This document shows, piece by piece, positions 17,634 to 28,200 of a stretch of DNA of 64,000 bases. Positions within the stretch are counted from its first letter, which is position 1. The number at the start of each line of letters is the position of its first letter. The stretch spans positions 238,743 through 302,742 of the forward strand of contig NZ_BQHR01000008.1 of assembly GCF_021601625.1 (NCBI RefSeq), given 5' to 3'. The notes under the pieces are model-generated. The model was not told the origin of the DNA, searched no databases, and saw only the letters and a program-made list of their open reading frames with translations. The position numbers and the translations under genes are program-made. The DNA comes from Pseudomonas paraglycinae (GTDB lineage Bacteria > Pseudomonadota > Gammaproteobacteria > Pseudomonadales > Pseudomonadaceae).

Positions 17634-18377
17634 TTACATGTACATCCCGCCGTTAACCGGGATTGTAGCCCCGGTCACGTATGCCGCACCGTCGGATGCA
17701 AGAAAAGCGACCACGGACGCGATCTCTTGAGCTTGTCCCAGACGGCCCAGCGGAATCTGCGTCTGCAAGGCTTCACGCTGTGCTTCAGGCAGCTCGCGAG
17801 TCATATCGGTGTCGATGAACCCTGGGGTTACCGAGTTGACCGTAATCGAACGCGAACCGACTTCACGCGCCATGGCACGGCTGAAACCTTCCAGACCGGC
17901 CTTGGCGGCTGCATAGTTTACTTGGCCAGCGTTGCCCATGGCACCCACCACCGAGCCAATACTGATAATTCGGCCCCAACGCGCCTTGGTCATGCCGCGC
18001 AGAACGCCCTTGGACAGGCGATACAGACTGTTCAGGTTGGTATCGATCACGTCGTACCACTCGTCGTCTTTCATGCGCATCATCAGGTTATCGCGGGTGA
18101 TGCCGGCATTGTTGACCAGAATCGCTACCGGAGCACCGAACTGCTCCTGGATGCTCGCCAGCACCTTGGTGACCGATTCGTCGCTGGTGACGTTCAGTTC
18201 GAAACCTGCGCCCTGGATGCCGTTTTCCTTCAGGGTCGCAGCAATACGCTCGGCGCCCGAAGCGGAAGTCGCGGTGCCAACAACGATGGCGCCCTGACGA
18301 CCCAGTTCCAGTGCGATAGCCTGGCCGATGCCACGGCTTGCGCCGGTGACCAGTGCAACTTTACCTTGCAGACTCAT
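17634..18377 (-). CDS. fabG: 3-oxoacyl-ACP reductase
   Basis: NADPH-dependent reductase of the elongation cycle, 247 residues. Motifs are TGASRGIGQAIA, NNAG, a catalytic Ser in SIGSVVGAMGNAGQVNY, the YAAAK dyad and the C-terminal PVNGGMYM. The ATG at 18377 (MSLQGKVALV) has AGGAGAAGC upstream and gives the standard length; an upstream in-frame start would overlap fabD. It is 16 bp downstream of fabD. A 196-bp gap separates it from acpP, which probably also has its own promoter. Confidence 0.96.
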   Translation of the reverse strand: MSLQGKVALVTGASRGIGQAIALELGRQGAIVVGTATSASGAERIAATLKENGIQGAGFELNVTSDESVTKVLASIQEQFGAPVAILVNNAGITRDNLMMRMKDDEWYDVIDTNLNSLYRLSKGVLRGMTKARWGRIISIGSVVGAMGNAGQVNYAAAKAGLEGFSRAMAREVGSRSITVNSVTPGFIDTDMTRELPEAQREALQTQIPLGRLGQAQEIASVVAFLASDGAAYVTGATIPVNGGMYM

Positions 18378-18393
18378 GCAAGCTTCTCCTGAT

Positions 18394-19332
18394 TCAGACA
18401 GCCGCTGCGCGAGCAGCAGCAAAAGCGTCTGGGGTATTGAGGTTGGAAGTCGAAACGCCTTCGGCGCAACGTTTGTTCAGACCGGCCAGCACCTTGCCAG
18501 GGCCGCACTCGACCAGATTGGTCGCACCTTTGGCGGCCAGGGTTTGTACGGACTCGACCCAGCGGACCGGCTTGTAGAGTTGCTCCAGCAGATCACGCTT
18601 GAGGGTTTCCAGATCCGCCGGCACCTGAGCGCTGACGTTCTGTACCACAGGGATCTGCGGTGCCTGCCAGTCGATGGCAGCGATGGACTCGGCGAAGCGC
18701 TCGGCAGCCGGACGCATCAGCTCGCAGTGCGAAGGCACGCTGACCGGCAGCGGCATGGCGCGCTTGGCACCACGGGCCTTGCAGCCTTCAATGGCGCGCT
18801 CAACGGCCGCCTTGGCACCGGCGATCACTACCTGACCCGGGGAGTTGAAGTTCACCGCGCTGACCACTTCGCCTTGCGCCGCTTCGGCACAGGCAGCGAG
18901 AACGTCGGCATCTTCCAGGCCTAGGATGGCAGCCATGCCGCCCTGCCCGGCCGGAACAGCTTCCTGCATCAGCTGGCCACGGCGCTCAACGAGTTTTACC
19001 GCATCGGCAAGGCTCAGGCTGCCGGCAGCGACCAGCGCGCTGTATTCACCCAGGCTGTGACCGGCAACGAAGGCCGGACGCGCACCACCTTCCGCCAGCC
19101 ACAGACGCCACAGGGCGATCGAAGCGGTCAGAATGGCCGGTTGGGTTTTATCGGTTTGATTGAGCAGCTCTTCCGGGCCCTGCTGGGTCAGCGCCCACAG
19201 GTCGTAGCCCAGAGCATCGGATGCTTCTTTGAAAGTTTCGAGGATCAACGGATGTTGCGCGCCCAGCTCGGCCAGCATGCCGAGGGACTGCGAACCCTGT
19301 CCTGGAAAGACGAATGCGAGGGAAGCAGACAT
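18394..19332 (-). CDS. fabD: Malonyl-CoA:ACP transacylase
   Basis: Loads malonyl groups onto AcpP. It has 312 residues with the N-terminal VFPGQGSQSLGM, the catalytic GHSLGEYSALVAAG (Ser about 92) and the catalytic His in LPVSVPSHCELM. Length and motifs are standard. It lies between plsX and fabG in the invariant order. Confidence 0.96.
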   Translation of the reverse strand: MSASLAFVFPGQGSQSLGMLAELGAQHPLILETFKEASDALGYDLWALTQQGPEELLNQTDKTQPAILTASIALWRLWLAEGGARPAFVAGHSLGEYSALVAAGSLSLADAVKLVERRGQLMQEAVPAGQGGMAAILGLEDADVLAACAEAAQGEVVSAVNFNSPGQVVIAGAKAAVERAIEGCKARGAKRAMPLPVSVPSHCELMRPAAERFAESIAAIDWQAPQIPVVQNVSAQVPADLETLKRDLLEQLYKPVRWVESVQTLAAKGATNLVECGPGKVLAGLNKRCAEGVSTSNLNTPDAFAAARAAAV

Positions 19333-19457
19333 GTAACAAGCCCCTAATGATCTTGTCGTCGGAAAAATGGCATCCCGCTAGAGGGACGCAAGAAACTGAC
19401 AGTTGGATGGCCCTTTGAACCGGGCGGTCACATTTAAGCATTGTCCGACGAAAACGC

Positions 19458-20468
19458 CTAAGACAACAAATCCTCCAGACGGCCGTGCAGGCGTTCGGGA
19501 AGATTCTCCTGAATCTCGATCAGCGCTCGCTGAATGGCACTCTGAAATCCCTGAACCCCGGCCGAACCGTGACTTTTCACGACAATGCCCTGCAAACCGA
19601 GGAAGCTTGCGCCGTTATGTCGCGCCGGTGCCAGATCAGCCTGCAGACGCTTCATCAATGGCAACGCCAGAGCGCCGACAGCGCGGGAGGCGAGGTTTTT
19701 CTTGAACAAAGCCTCGATGCGCGCAGCGATCATGGTCGCCAGGCCTTCGCTGGACTTGAGCAGAATATTGCCGACAAAACCATCGCAAACCACCACGTCC
19801 GCCTCGCCGCGATACAAACCGTCACCTTCGATGAAGCCGATGTAATTGATGCCCCGGGCAGCCTGCAGCAACGTCGCAGCAAGCTTGACCTGCTGATTGC
19901 CCTTGATGTCTTCGGTGCCGATATTCAGCAGCGCGACACGCGGGCGAGCGATACCCAGCGTTTGCGCCGCCACGGAACCCATCACGGCGAACTGCAACAG
20001 ATGCTCGGCACTGCAATCGACGTTGGCGCCCAGATCAAGCAACTGGCAATAGCCCTTCTGAGTAGGGATCGCGGCGACCATGGCCGGACGATCAATCCCC
20101 GGCAGGGTCTTGAGCACAAATCGCGACAGCGCCATCAAGGCACCGGTATTGCCGGCACTGACACAGGCCTGAACCTTGCCGTCACGCAGCAATTCGAGAG
20201 CGACACGCATCGACGAATCCGGCTTGCCACGCAGGGCCTGAGCAGGTTTTTCGTCCATGGTGATGACTTCGGACGCCGGAACAATCGTCAGGCGCGCGCG
20301 ATCGGCAGCCGATTGGCCGGTGATCAGTTCTTCAAGAAGGGAGGGTTGACCGACGAGGGTCAGGTGCAGCGAGGGCGTAGCAGAAAGGCAAGCAAGGCTG
20401 GCCTGAACAATGCTGCGGGGACCGAAGTCCCCGCCCATTGCGTCAATCGCGATGACTTGAGCGGACAA
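19458..20468 (-). CDS. plsX: Phosphate acyltransferase PlsX
   Basis: Makes acyl-phosphate from acyl-ACP for phospholipid synthesis. The 336-residue peripheral membrane protein has the N-terminal [26 protein letters not shown], and [17 protein letters not shown] with [17 protein letters not shown], all typical of PlsX. It begins 4 bp after the rpmF stop, and in most bacteria the rpmF-plsX-fab genes form one operon. Confidence 0.96.
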   Translation of the reverse strand: MSAQVIAIDAMGGDFGPRSIVQASLACLSATPSLHLTLVGQPSLLEELITGQSAADRARLTIVPASEVITMDEKPAQALRGKPDSSMRVALELLRDGKVQACVSAGNTGALMALSRFVLKTLPGIDRPAMVAAIPTQKGYCQLLDLGANVDCSAEHLLQFAVMGSVAAQTLGIARPRVALLNIGTEDIKGNQQVKLAATLLQAARGINYIGFIEGDGLYRGEADVVVCDGFVGNILLKSSEGLATMIAARIEALFKKNLASRAVGALALPLMKRLQADLAPARHNGASFLGLQGIVVKSHGSAGVQGFQSAIQRALIEIQENLPERLHGRLEDLLS

Positions 20469-20472
20469 GTGA

Positions 20473-20655
20473 TTACTCGTCAGCGCCCTTGTCGATCACT
20501 TTACGGCCACGGTATACGCCTTCTGGCGATACGTGGTGACGCAGGTGAACTTCACCAGTGGTTTTTTCTACAGACAGGGTGCTAGCCTCGAGAGCGTCGT
20601 GCGAACGGCGCATGTCACGGGCAGAGCGGGATTTTTTGTTCTGCTGAACAGCCAT
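20473..20655 (-). CDS. rpmF: 50S ribosomal protein L32
   Basis: A 60-residue basic ribosomal protein starting [22 protein letters not shown]. It contains [22 protein letters not shown]. It is of the type without the four zinc-binding cysteines, as usual in Pseudomonas. It lies between yceD and plsX. Confidence 0.97.
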
Positions 20656-20668
20656 AATTGATTAACTC

Positions 20669-21196
20669 CTAAACGTTTGGGTCACGCTTTAACTGCGCCA
20701 ATACACTGAACGGGTTGGACCGCGTTACCTCGTCCTCGCTCGGTTCGGGCTCATCTGCTCCCGCCGGCTGCTGGCATTCTTCCGGATGATGAGCAGGCAC
20801 AATGGGCAAGGCGAGCAGAAGCTCCTCCTCGATCAGTGACTGCAGATCCAATGGATCTTCGCCCAGTTCCAGCACGTCATAACCTTTCGGTAACGACTGG
20901 GTATTCGCACCCTCCTTCACAACAGCGTAACTGCATTCGCTGTGGATCGGCAGGGTGACCAGCTCAAGACAACGCTGGCAAACCATTTTGACTTCGGTGT
21001 CGATAAAGCTGTGGATTACCACAGATTTACGTTCATCTCGTTCAAAAACGAATTTTGCCTGCACCGTACCGACATCGTCGGAAAGCGGGTCGCAGAGTCT
21101 CTTCAAATCGGCCAGCAGCAGTTCACCTTGAAGGGTGGTGCCACGGTCAGCCAATTTGCGCGGGTCAACGTGAGGTGGAATCGGGTCATTCAACAT
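20669..21196 (-). CDS. yceD: YceD / DUF177 protein (23S rRNA accumulation-type)
   Basis: A 175-residue YceD-family protein. It has the paired cysteines in VCQRCLELVTLP and the C-terminal NPFSVLAQLKRDP that marks DUF177. The E. coli homologue is needed for normal 23S rRNA levels. The start at 21196 (MLNDPIPPHVDPRKLADRG) matches the family N-terminus. A consensus promoter ends only about 10 bp before this ATG and there is no Shine-Dalgarno, so the message is probably leaderless. It heads the rpmF-plsX-fab operon and is divergent from maf. Confidence 0.9.
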   Translation of the reverse strand: MLNDPIPPHVDPRKLADRGTTLQGELLLADLKRLCDPLSDDVGTVQAKFVFERDERKSVVIHSFIDTEVKMVCQRCLELVTLPIHSECSYAVVKEGANTQSLPKGYDVLELGEDPLDLQSLIEEELLLALPIVPAHHPEECQQPAGADEPEPSEDEVTRSNPFSVLAQLKRDPNV

Positions 21197-21205
21197 AGGC
21201 GCAGC

Positions 21206-21233
21206 ATTATAGGGATGCACCCACCCATGTCAA
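21206..21233 (-). promoter_or_regulatory. Consensus sigma-70 promoter of yceD-rpmF-plsX-fab
   Basis: On the minus strand TTGACA (21233-21228), 16-bp spacer, TATAAT (21211-21206): both hexamers perfect. With usual spacing transcription begins at 21200-21197, that is 0-4 nt before the yceD ATG at 21196. Confidence 0.8.
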
Positions 21234-21302
21234 AGGAAATTGTGCCCTGTCCGTCACTTGCGCGCCTCCGCTAGAATCTGTCGCCTGCCTCTGGAGATGC
21301 GA

Positions 21303-21881
21303 ATGCTGCCTTTATTACTCGCTTCAAGCTCGACCTATCGTCGGGAATTGCTCAGCCGTCTGCGCCTGCCGTTCGTCTGCAGCTCGCCGGATATCGATGA
21401 AAGCCATCGCCCGGACGAGTCGGCAATCGAGCTGGTCAAGCGCCTCGCCGAACAGAAAGCCCGAGCCTTGGCCGACAGCCACCCTGCTCACCTGATCATC
21501 GGCTCCGACCAGGTTGCGGTACTCGGCGAGCGCATCATCGGCAAGCCGCACACCTTCGAAAATGCCCGCGAACAACTGATGGCCGCCAGCGGCGCCAGCG
21601 TGACCTTCCTCACCGGCCTGGCCCTGCTCAACAGCCAGACCGGCCACTGCCAGGTCGACTGCGTGCCCTTCACCGTAAACATGCGCGTACTGGACCAGGC
21701 CCGCGTCGAGCGCTATCTGCACGCCGAGCAACCCTACGACTGCGCCGGCAGCTTCAAGGCCGAAGGATTGGGCGTGAGCCTGTTCCAATCCACCGAAGGC
21801 CCGGACGCTACCAGCCTGATCGGCCTGCCGCTGATTCGCCTGATCGATATGCTGCTGGCCGAAGGCGTACAGATTCCCTGA
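21303..21881 (+). CDS. maf: Maf family nucleotide pyrophosphatase
   Basis: House-cleaning nucleoside triphosphate pyrophosphatase of about 192 residues. It has the N-terminal LLLASSSTYRRELLSRL, DIDES, the SDQVAVLGERIIGKP block and KAEGLGVSLF, all Maf hallmarks; the sequence type is closest to the YceF (m7GTP) subgroup. I start at ATG 21303 (MLPLLLASSS), preceded by GGAGATGCGA, because upstream in-frame starts would add residues that do not belong to the family. It is monocistronic and ends in a bidirectional terminator. Confidence 0.92.
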   Translation: MLPLLLASSSTYRRELLSRLRLPFVCSSPDIDESHRPDESAIELVKRLAEQKARALADSHPAHLIIGSDQVAVLGERIIGKPHTFENAREQLMAASGASVTFLTGLALLNSQTGHCQVDCVPFTVNMRVLDQARVERYLHAEQPYDCAGSFKAEGLGVSLFQSTEGPDATSLIGLPLIRLIDMLLAEGVQIP

Positions 21882-21886
21882 CCCAC

Positions 21887-21914
21887 AAAAAACCGGCCCT
21901 CAGGCCGGTTTTTC
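21887..21914. terminator. Bidirectional terminator between maf and sppA
   Basis: AAAAACCGGCC-ctca-GGCCGGTTTTT: perfect hairpin with A- and T-runs, serving both convergent genes. Confidence 0.92.
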
Positions 21915-21927
21915 TTGCAGCATTCGA

Positions 21928-22917
21928 TCAGCGCAACGACGGGCCGTTGAAACCCATCCACATTGCCAGTTTCTCGGCAACGCTGGCGCCGAGCTTCTTC
22001 GAGAAGCGATCGAACGGCGATTCCTGAACGGTGAAGTCCACCAGTTCTTTTTCGCCAATCACGTCACGCGCCACCGAGCTGGCATTGCCCAGACCATCGA
22101 TCAACCCCAGCGGCAGGGCCTGCTCGCCAGACCAGACCAGCCCGGAGAACAGCTCCGGATGCTCCTTGTCCTTCAGGCGATCACCACGCCCCTGCTTGAC
22201 GCTGTTGATGAACTGCTTGTGCGTGGTATCCAGCACACTTTGCCAAAACGCGGTCTCTTCCGGCTTTTGCGGCTGGAACGGATCGAGGAACGCCTTGTGC
22301 TCGCCAGAAGTGTAAGTGCGACGCTCGACGCCAAGTTTCTCCATGGTGCCGACAAACCCGTAACCGGCCGCCGTCACACCAATGGAACCCACCAGACTGG
22401 CCTTGTCGGCGTAGATCTGATCCGCCGCACTGGCGATGTAATAGGCACCGGAAGCGCCCAGGTCCGAAATCACCGCGTACAGCTTGGTGTCGGGGTGCAG
22501 GCCACGCAGGCGCTTGATTTCGTCATACACATAACCCGACTGCACCGGACTGCCGCCCGGGCTGTTGATGCGCAGGATTACGCCTTTGACCTTCTTATCT
22601 TCGAACGCTGCACGCAGGCTGCCGACGATGTTGTCGGCGCTGGCAGGCTCTTTGTCGGCGATCATGCCGGTGACGTCGATCAACGCGGTGTAGTTGGAGC
22701 TGCGCGTAGCGCTTTTCTCCATATCCATCAACGGCGTGAACAGAATCAGCGCAACAAACAGATAAACAAAGGTCAGCAACTTGAAGAAGATGCCCCAGCG
22801 CCGCGAACGACGCTGCTCCTGCACGCCGGCCAGCAGAGTCTTTTCCAGCAGCTTCCAGCTTTTCGCATCACCGTCGTCGGCAGTTGCCTTGGCCGGTGCT
22901 TTCCATTCGTCGGTCAT
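21928..22917 (-). CDS. sppA: S49 family signal peptide peptidase SppA-like
   Basis: Membrane serine protease of about 329 residues (short 36K type, not the double-domain E. coli SppA). One N-terminal helix (LLTFVYLFVALILFTPLM) anchors a periplasmic domain. The catalytic Ser lies in SDLGASGAYYIASAADQIYA and the Lys in SIGVTAAG...GEHKAFLDPFQP or the ERRTYTSGEHK segment. I chose ATG 22917 (MTDEWKAP), with GGTGG upstream, over an in-frame GTG three codons earlier. It follows the HAD phosphatase gene by 24 bp. Confidence 0.9.
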   Translation of the reverse strand: MTDEWKAPAKATADDGDAKSWKLLEKTLLAGVQEQRRSRRWGIFFKLLTFVYLFVALILFTPLMDMEKSATRSSNYTALIDVTGMIADKEPASADNIVGSLRAAFEDKKVKGVILRINSPGGSPVQSGYVYDEIKRLRGLHPDTKLYAVISDLGASGAYYIASAADQIYADKASLVGSIGVTAAGYGFVGTMEKLGVERRTYTSGEHKAFLDPFQPQKPEETAFWQSVLDTTHKQFINSVKQGRGDRLKDKEHPELFSGLVWSGEQALPLGLIDGLGNASSVARDVIGEKELVDFTVQESPFDRFSKKLGASVAEKLAMWMGFNGPSLR

Positions 22918-22941
22918 GCCATCCACCCCAGCAAAAACGTA

Positions 22942-23604
22942 TTAAGCCTGCTGCCCCAGCCAGGCGTGCAATTCGGAAAAATGGTCGATCGACAGTCGCG
23001 GCTCGAACTGCTGCAGTGATTCGATCGATTGCGCGCCATAACTGACCGCCACCGAATCCATCCCCGCATTGCGCGCCATCAGCAGGTCGAAGGACGAATC
23101 GCCGACCATCAACGCCTGTTCGGCACGCACACCGCAGTGAGCGAGTATCTGCTCCAGCATCAGAGGGTGCGGCTTGCTCGCAGTTTCATCGGCAGCGCGG
23201 GTGATATCGAAATAATCTTCCCAGCCATTGGCCTTGAGCACCCGATCCAGACCGCGACGATTCTTGCCGGTCGCGACAGCCAGGTGATAGCCCTGCTCGC
23301 GAAAGGACGCCATCGACTCGACTACGCCTTCGAACAACGGCGAAGGCACGGCTTCTGCAGCGATGTAGTGATCGGCGTAATACTCGCGAAACAAGGTCAT
23401 TTCGGCATCGCTGATTTCGGGATACAGCGTACGGATCGCCTCGGGCAAGCCCAGACCGATAATGCCTTTGACGGCAAAGTCATCACGCAGCTCGAAACCG
23501 GAGCGCCCGGACGCCGAGTGCATCGCCTCGACAATCCGATGTATGGAGTCGGCCAGCGTGCCGTCCCAATCGAAAATCAGCAGCTTGTAATCAGATGGGC
23601 GCAC
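22942..23604 (-). CDS. HAD-superfamily phosphatase (phosphoglycolate phosphatase-like)
   Basis: A 220-residue HAD hydrolase with motif [11 protein letters not shown], a cap helix region, motif II in [14 protein letters not shown], and motifs [16 protein letters not shown]...[16 protein letters not shown]. The start is a GTG at 23604 inside the 3' end of rluC (14-bp overlap), so translation is coupled to rluC. It corresponds to the Gph-like gene beside rluC in other Pseudomonas; the true phosphoglycolate phosphatase is usually elsewhere, so the substrate is uncertain. Confidence 0.87.
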   Translation of the reverse strand: MRPSDYKLLIFDWDGTLADSIHRIVEAMHSASGRSGFELRDDFAVKGIIGLGLPEAIRTLYPEISDAEMTLFREYYADHYIAAEAVPSPLFEGVVESMASFREQGYHLAVATGKNRRGLDRVLKANGWEDYFDITRAADETASKPHPLMLEQILAHCGVRAEQALMVGDSSFDLLMARNAGMDSVAVSYGAQSIESLQQFEPRLSIDHFSELHAWLGQQA

Positions 23605-24553
23605 TCAATCGCTCCACAGTCTTGGCCCACATTTCATCGACCGGTGCCTGCAACTTGAGCTCACCGCCATCGGGCAGCGGCACGGTCAGCATGTACGCGT
23701 GCAGGAACAGGCGCTTGCCGCCCAGATCACGGATTTCCTTACTGAAACCATCATCGCCGTACTTGGTGTCACCGGCAATGCAGTGCCCTGCGTGCAACGT
23801 ATGGACGCGGATCTGGTGCGTGCGACCGGTGATCGGCTTGGCTTCGATCAAAGTGGCAAAATCGCCAAAGCGACGCAGGACCTTGAACACGGTCACAGAC
23901 TCCTTGCCCTCCTCCTCGTCGACCTCGACCATGCGCTCCCCGGAGCGCAGATTGCTCTTGCCGAGCGCCGCACGGACTTGCTTGATCGAGGTCGCCCAAT
24001 TGCCGCGAACCAGTGCCATGTAACGCTTGTCGACACCGTCACCGCGCAACGCGGCATGCAAGTGGCGCAACATGCTGCGCTTCTTGGCGATCATCAGCAG
24101 GCCGGAGGTGTCGCGATCGAGACGGTGAACCAGTTCCAGCTCCTTGGCATCGGGGCGCAACTGACGAAAGGCTTCGATAACGCCGTAATTCAGGCCGCTG
24201 CCACCGTGAACCGCAATGCCGGCGGGCTTGTTGATCACGATCAGGGCCTTGTCTTCGTAGACAATCGAGGCTTCCAGGCGCTGCAACAGGCCTTGGGCCA
24301 AAGGCACCGGCTCGTCACGCTCAGGCACACGAACAGGCGGCACGCGCACGATGTCGCCGGCCTGCAGCTTGTATTCGGGCTTGATCCGACCTTTGTTCAC
24401 ACGCACTTCGCCTTTGCGCAAAATGCGGTAAATCAAGGTCTTGGGCACGCCTTTGAGCCGGGCGAGGAGGAAATTGTCGATTCGTTGGCCGGCATATTCC
24501 GGCGAGACCTCAAGCAATTGAACGCCTGGAGTCGAAGGGGCAGTAGTCGTCAT
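23591..24553 (-). CDS. rluC: 23S rRNA pseudouridine(955/2504/2580) synthase
   Basis: RluC modifies three uridines of 23S rRNA. The 320-residue protein has an N-terminal S4 domain ([31 protein letters not shown]) and the catalytic motif [16 protein letters not shown] with the active Asp, then [10 protein letters not shown] start at ATG 24553 ([16 protein letters not shown]), which gives the family length; longer in-frame starts would extend into the rne promoter. It is divergent from rne, the order seen in E. coli and Pseudomonas. Confidence 0.94.
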   Translation of the reverse strand: MTTTAPSTPGVQLLEVSPEYAGQRIDNFLLARLKGVPKTLIYRILRKGEVRVNKGRIKPEYKLQAGDIVRVPPVRVPERDEPVPLAQGLLQRLEASIVYEDKALIVINKPAGIAVHGGSGLNYGVIEAFRQLRPDAKELELVHRLDRDTSGLLMIAKKRSMLRHLHAALRGDGVDKRYMALVRGNWATSIKQVRAALGKSNLRSGERMVEVDEEEGKESVTVFKVLRRFGDFATLIEAKPITGRTHQIRVHTLHAGHCIAGDTKYGDDGFSKEIRDLGGKRLFLHAYMLTVPLPDGGELKLQAPVDEMWAKTVERLSAPI

Positions 24554-25251
24554 GGCGCCGATGATAACAATTTTTATGGAATTGAAGCACTTAATCATTG
24601 CTGCTATAGTCGCGAACGCCGCCAAAAGCGGCCTGGACAGCGGAACCACGGTCAAAAACCGGCCCTGACCAACGCAATTCACCAGGACGCGAGGCCGTCC
24701 TACGGGGCTTTTGCTACGTAACGGTGGAGTTTGCAGCTGTAACAAGCGCAGGTGACATGAGGCCTGAATCACGCCGCAAAGCAGAGTTTTGACTCGCCAC
24801 GCGAGCCATATTCACGGCCAGTTCACAAAGTGCAGTCAGCCGCGGATGACCCCGAGCGAAGACTCCGGAAACACCGCCTGAATTAGCCATGATGCGTGAC
24901 CTCCCCTTTCGGAGCTCACGGTAAATGCCAACCCGCTGCGGATTCTGCGCGCGGCAGCACCCGAATTATCAGGGATACGTGTAGGGTGGAGATGCACAAC
25001 CGCTGGACTGTGTAGCAACAGGTTTTATCAAGACGCTTCATCTCGTCCACAGCCACCGGTTGATTCCTCCTCCTGACTGAGTGCTTAAGTAGCCACAGCA
25101 AGCAGGACGCGTACGTCGCGATAACGGCCCAATTGGCCGGACATCGCTGGACACGGGAATGGCCAACCACTCCCGACGCACCTGACACCGACCGTGAGAA
25201 GTCGTGTGTGCCGAACGCCGTTTCCGGCAGCCCGGAAACCGACGGTACTAC
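24554..25251 (+). promoter_or_regulatory. rluC-rne intergenic region and long rne 5' leader
   Basis: About 700 bp without a convincing gene. It holds the rne promoter at 24582-24610 and a predicted leader of about 635 nt. A perfect hairpin GTTTCCGG-cagc-CCGGAAAC (25220-25239) sits 12 bp before the rne ATG, where only a weak GACGG could serve as ribosome site; another small hairpin is CGGCC-caatt-GGCCG near 25128. In E. coli the long rne leader mediates feedback control by RNase E; the same role here is inference from position and length. Short open frames in this stretch have no family resemblance. Confidence 0.6.
24582..24610 (+). promoter_or_regulatory. Sigma-70 promoter of rne
   Basis: TTGAAG (24582-24587), exact 17-bp spacer, TATAGT (24605-24610). 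Start of transcription near 24617, which gives the long rne leader. Confidence 0.7.
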
Positions 25252-28200
25252 ATGAAAAGAATGCTGATTAACGCAACTCAACCCGAAGAGTTGCGTGTTG
25301 CACTGGTAGATGGCCAGCGCCTCTACGACCTGGACATCGAATCCGGTGCACGCGAGCAGAAAAAGGCCAACATCTATAAAGGCCGCATCACTCGCATCGA
25401 ACCAAGCCTTGAGGCTGCCTTTGTCGATTTCGGCTCCGAGCGCCACGGCTTCCTGCCCCTCAAAGAAATCTCCCGCGAATACTTCAAGAAAGCCCCTGAA
25501 GGCCGCGTCAACATCAAGGACGTCCTGAGCGAAGGCCAGGAAGTCATCGTTCAGGTCGAAAAAGAAGAACGTGGCAACAAGGGCGCAGCCCTGACCACCT
25601 TCATCAGCCTGGCCGGTCGTTACCTCGTTCTGATGCCGAACAACCCGCGTGCCGGCGGCATCTCCCGTCGCATCGAAGGCGAAGAGCGCAACGAACTGCG
25701 TGAAGCGCTGAACGGTCTGGTCGCTCCGGCCGACATGGGTCTGATCGTGCGCACTGCAGGCCTGGGCCGCAGCAGCGAAGAAATGCAGTGGGACCTCGAT
25801 TACCTGCTGCAACTCTGGACCGCCATCAAAGAAGCCTCGCTGGATCGTTCCGCGCCGTTCCTGATCTACCAGGAAAGCAACGTCATCATCCGCGCCATCC
25901 GCGATTACCTGCGCCAGGACATCGGCGAAGTGCTGATCGACAGCGTTGAAGCCCAGGACGAAGCCCTGACCTTCATTCGCCAGGTGATGCCGCAGTACGC
26001 CAGCAAGATCAAGCTTTACGAAGACAGCGTTCCGCTGTTCAACCGTTTCCAGATCGAAAGCCAGATCGAGACCGCTTTCCAGCGCGTCGTTGAACTGCCG
26101 TCCGGCGGCTCCATCGTCATCGATCCGACCGAAGCCCTGGTGTCCATCGACATCAACTCGGCGCGCGCCACCAAAGGCAGCGACATCGAAGAAACCGCCC
26201 TGCAGACCAACCTTGAAGCGGCTGAAGAAATCGCCCGTCAGTTGCGCCTGCGCGACATCGGCGGCCTGATCGTCATCGACTTCATCGACATGACCCCTGC
26301 CAAGAACCAGCGCGCCGTGGAAGAGAAAGTCCGCGAATGCCTGGAAGCCGACCGCGCCCGCGTGCAGATCGGTCGCATCTCGCGCTTCGGCCTGCTGGAA
26401 ATGTCCCGTCAGCGCCTGCGTCCTTCGCTCGGCGAAAGCAGCGGCATCGTCTGCCCGCGCTGCAGCGGCACCGGCATCATCCGTGACGTCGAATCGCTGT
26501 CCCTGGCGATCCTGCGCCTGATCGAAGAAGAAGCCCTGAAAGACCGCACCGCCGAAGTTCGCGCTCAAGTGCCGATCCCGGTGGCCGCGTTCCTGCTCAA
26601 CGAAAAACGCAACTCGATCACCAAGATCGAACTGCGCACCCGCGCCCGCATCGTCATCCTGCCGAACGATCACCTCGAAACCCCGCATTTCGAAGTTCAG
26701 CGTCTGCGTGACGACAGCCCGGAAGCCGCGACCAACCAGTCCAGCTACGAAATCGCTGCCGCTGCCGCCGACGTCGAAGACGTCCAGCCAGCCGCCGCGA
26801 CCCGCACCCTGGTGCGCCAGGAAGCCGCCGTCAAGACCGCTCCGGCCCGCGCCAACGCTCCGGTTCCGACCGAAGTCGCCGCTCCGGCCCCGGCACCTGC
26901 TCCGGTTGCCGCGCCAGAGCCAAGCCTGTTCAAAGGCCTGGTGAAGTCGCTGGTCAGCCTGTTCGCCACCAAGGAAGAACCTGTAGCTCCGGTTGTGGTT
27001 GAAAAACCAGCCACCGAGCGTCCGGCCCGCAACGAAGAGCGTCGCAACGGTCGTCAGCAGAGCCGCAACCGTAACGGTCGCCGCGATGAAGAACGCAAGC
27101 CGCGCGAAGAACGTGCACCGCGTGAAGAGCGCGCCCCACGTGAGCCGCGTGAAGAGCGTCAGCCGCGCGAACCACGTGAAGTCCGCGAGCCGCGCGAATC
27201 CCGTGACGAAGCACCGGTAGCCCGCGAAGAACGCGCACCACGCGCCCCTCGTGAAGAACGTGCACCACGTGCTCCACGTGAAGATCGCAAGCCGCGTGGC
27301 GAGCGTGAAGAACGCGTACGTGAACTGCGCGAACCTCTGGATGCCGCTCCGGCCGTTGCTGCCGCCGCCACCGCTGAAGAGCGTCCGGCCCGTCAGCCGC
27401 GTGAAGAACGTGCGCCACGTCCTCCGCGTGAAGAGCGTCAACCGCGTGCCGAACAGGCCGCTGCTGCCGTCGCTGAAGAAGAAATCACCACCAACGAAGA
27501 GCAACTGCCGGAAGACGGTTCGGAGAACGCCGAAGGCGATCGTCCACGCCGCCGCTCCCGTGGTCAGCGTCGTCGCAGCAACCGTCGCGAGCGTCAGCGT
27601 GATGCCAATGGCAACGTGATCGAAGGTTCGGAAGAATCCGAGTCCGGCGAAAACACCCAGGCGCCAAGCACTGCCGATCTGGCTGCTGGTCTGGCTGTGA
27701 CCGCTGCGGTTGCCAGCACCGCGATCAGCGCTCCGGCTGAAGCTCAGGCCCACGAGCAAGCTGAACGCGCTACCGCTGCAACACTGGAAACTGCTCCAGT
27801 AGAAGCGCCGGTTGTTGAAGCAACCACTCCGGTAGAAGTAGCTGCCGCTCCGGAAGTCGAAGTGGCTCCGGCTCGCGAAGCTCAGCCTCAAGCTGAAGTG
27901 GCTGCCGAACCAGCGGTGACCTTCCAAGCACCAGCCGTAGTTGAAGAGTCGGTTGTCGAAACCGTCGCAGAAACCGTGACCGAAACCGTGCGTGAAGTTC
28001 GCGAAGAACAGACCGCATTCAACTGGGTCGCCGAGCCAGCTGTCGCAGAAACACCAGCGCCAGTGGTTGAAGCACCTGTTGTTGAAGAAGCCAAGACTGC
28101 CGAGCCAGTAGTGGTTGCCGAACCGGCACCGGTCGTTGAAGCCCCTGTGGTTGAAGCGCCAGTTGTCGCCGAAGCACCTGCCCCGGTAGTTGAAGCGTCT

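Noticed and set aside
24836-25018. A 60-codon minus-strand frame in the rne leader
   Set aside because: No ribosome site, no family resemblance, and it lies antisense to the predicted rne leader.
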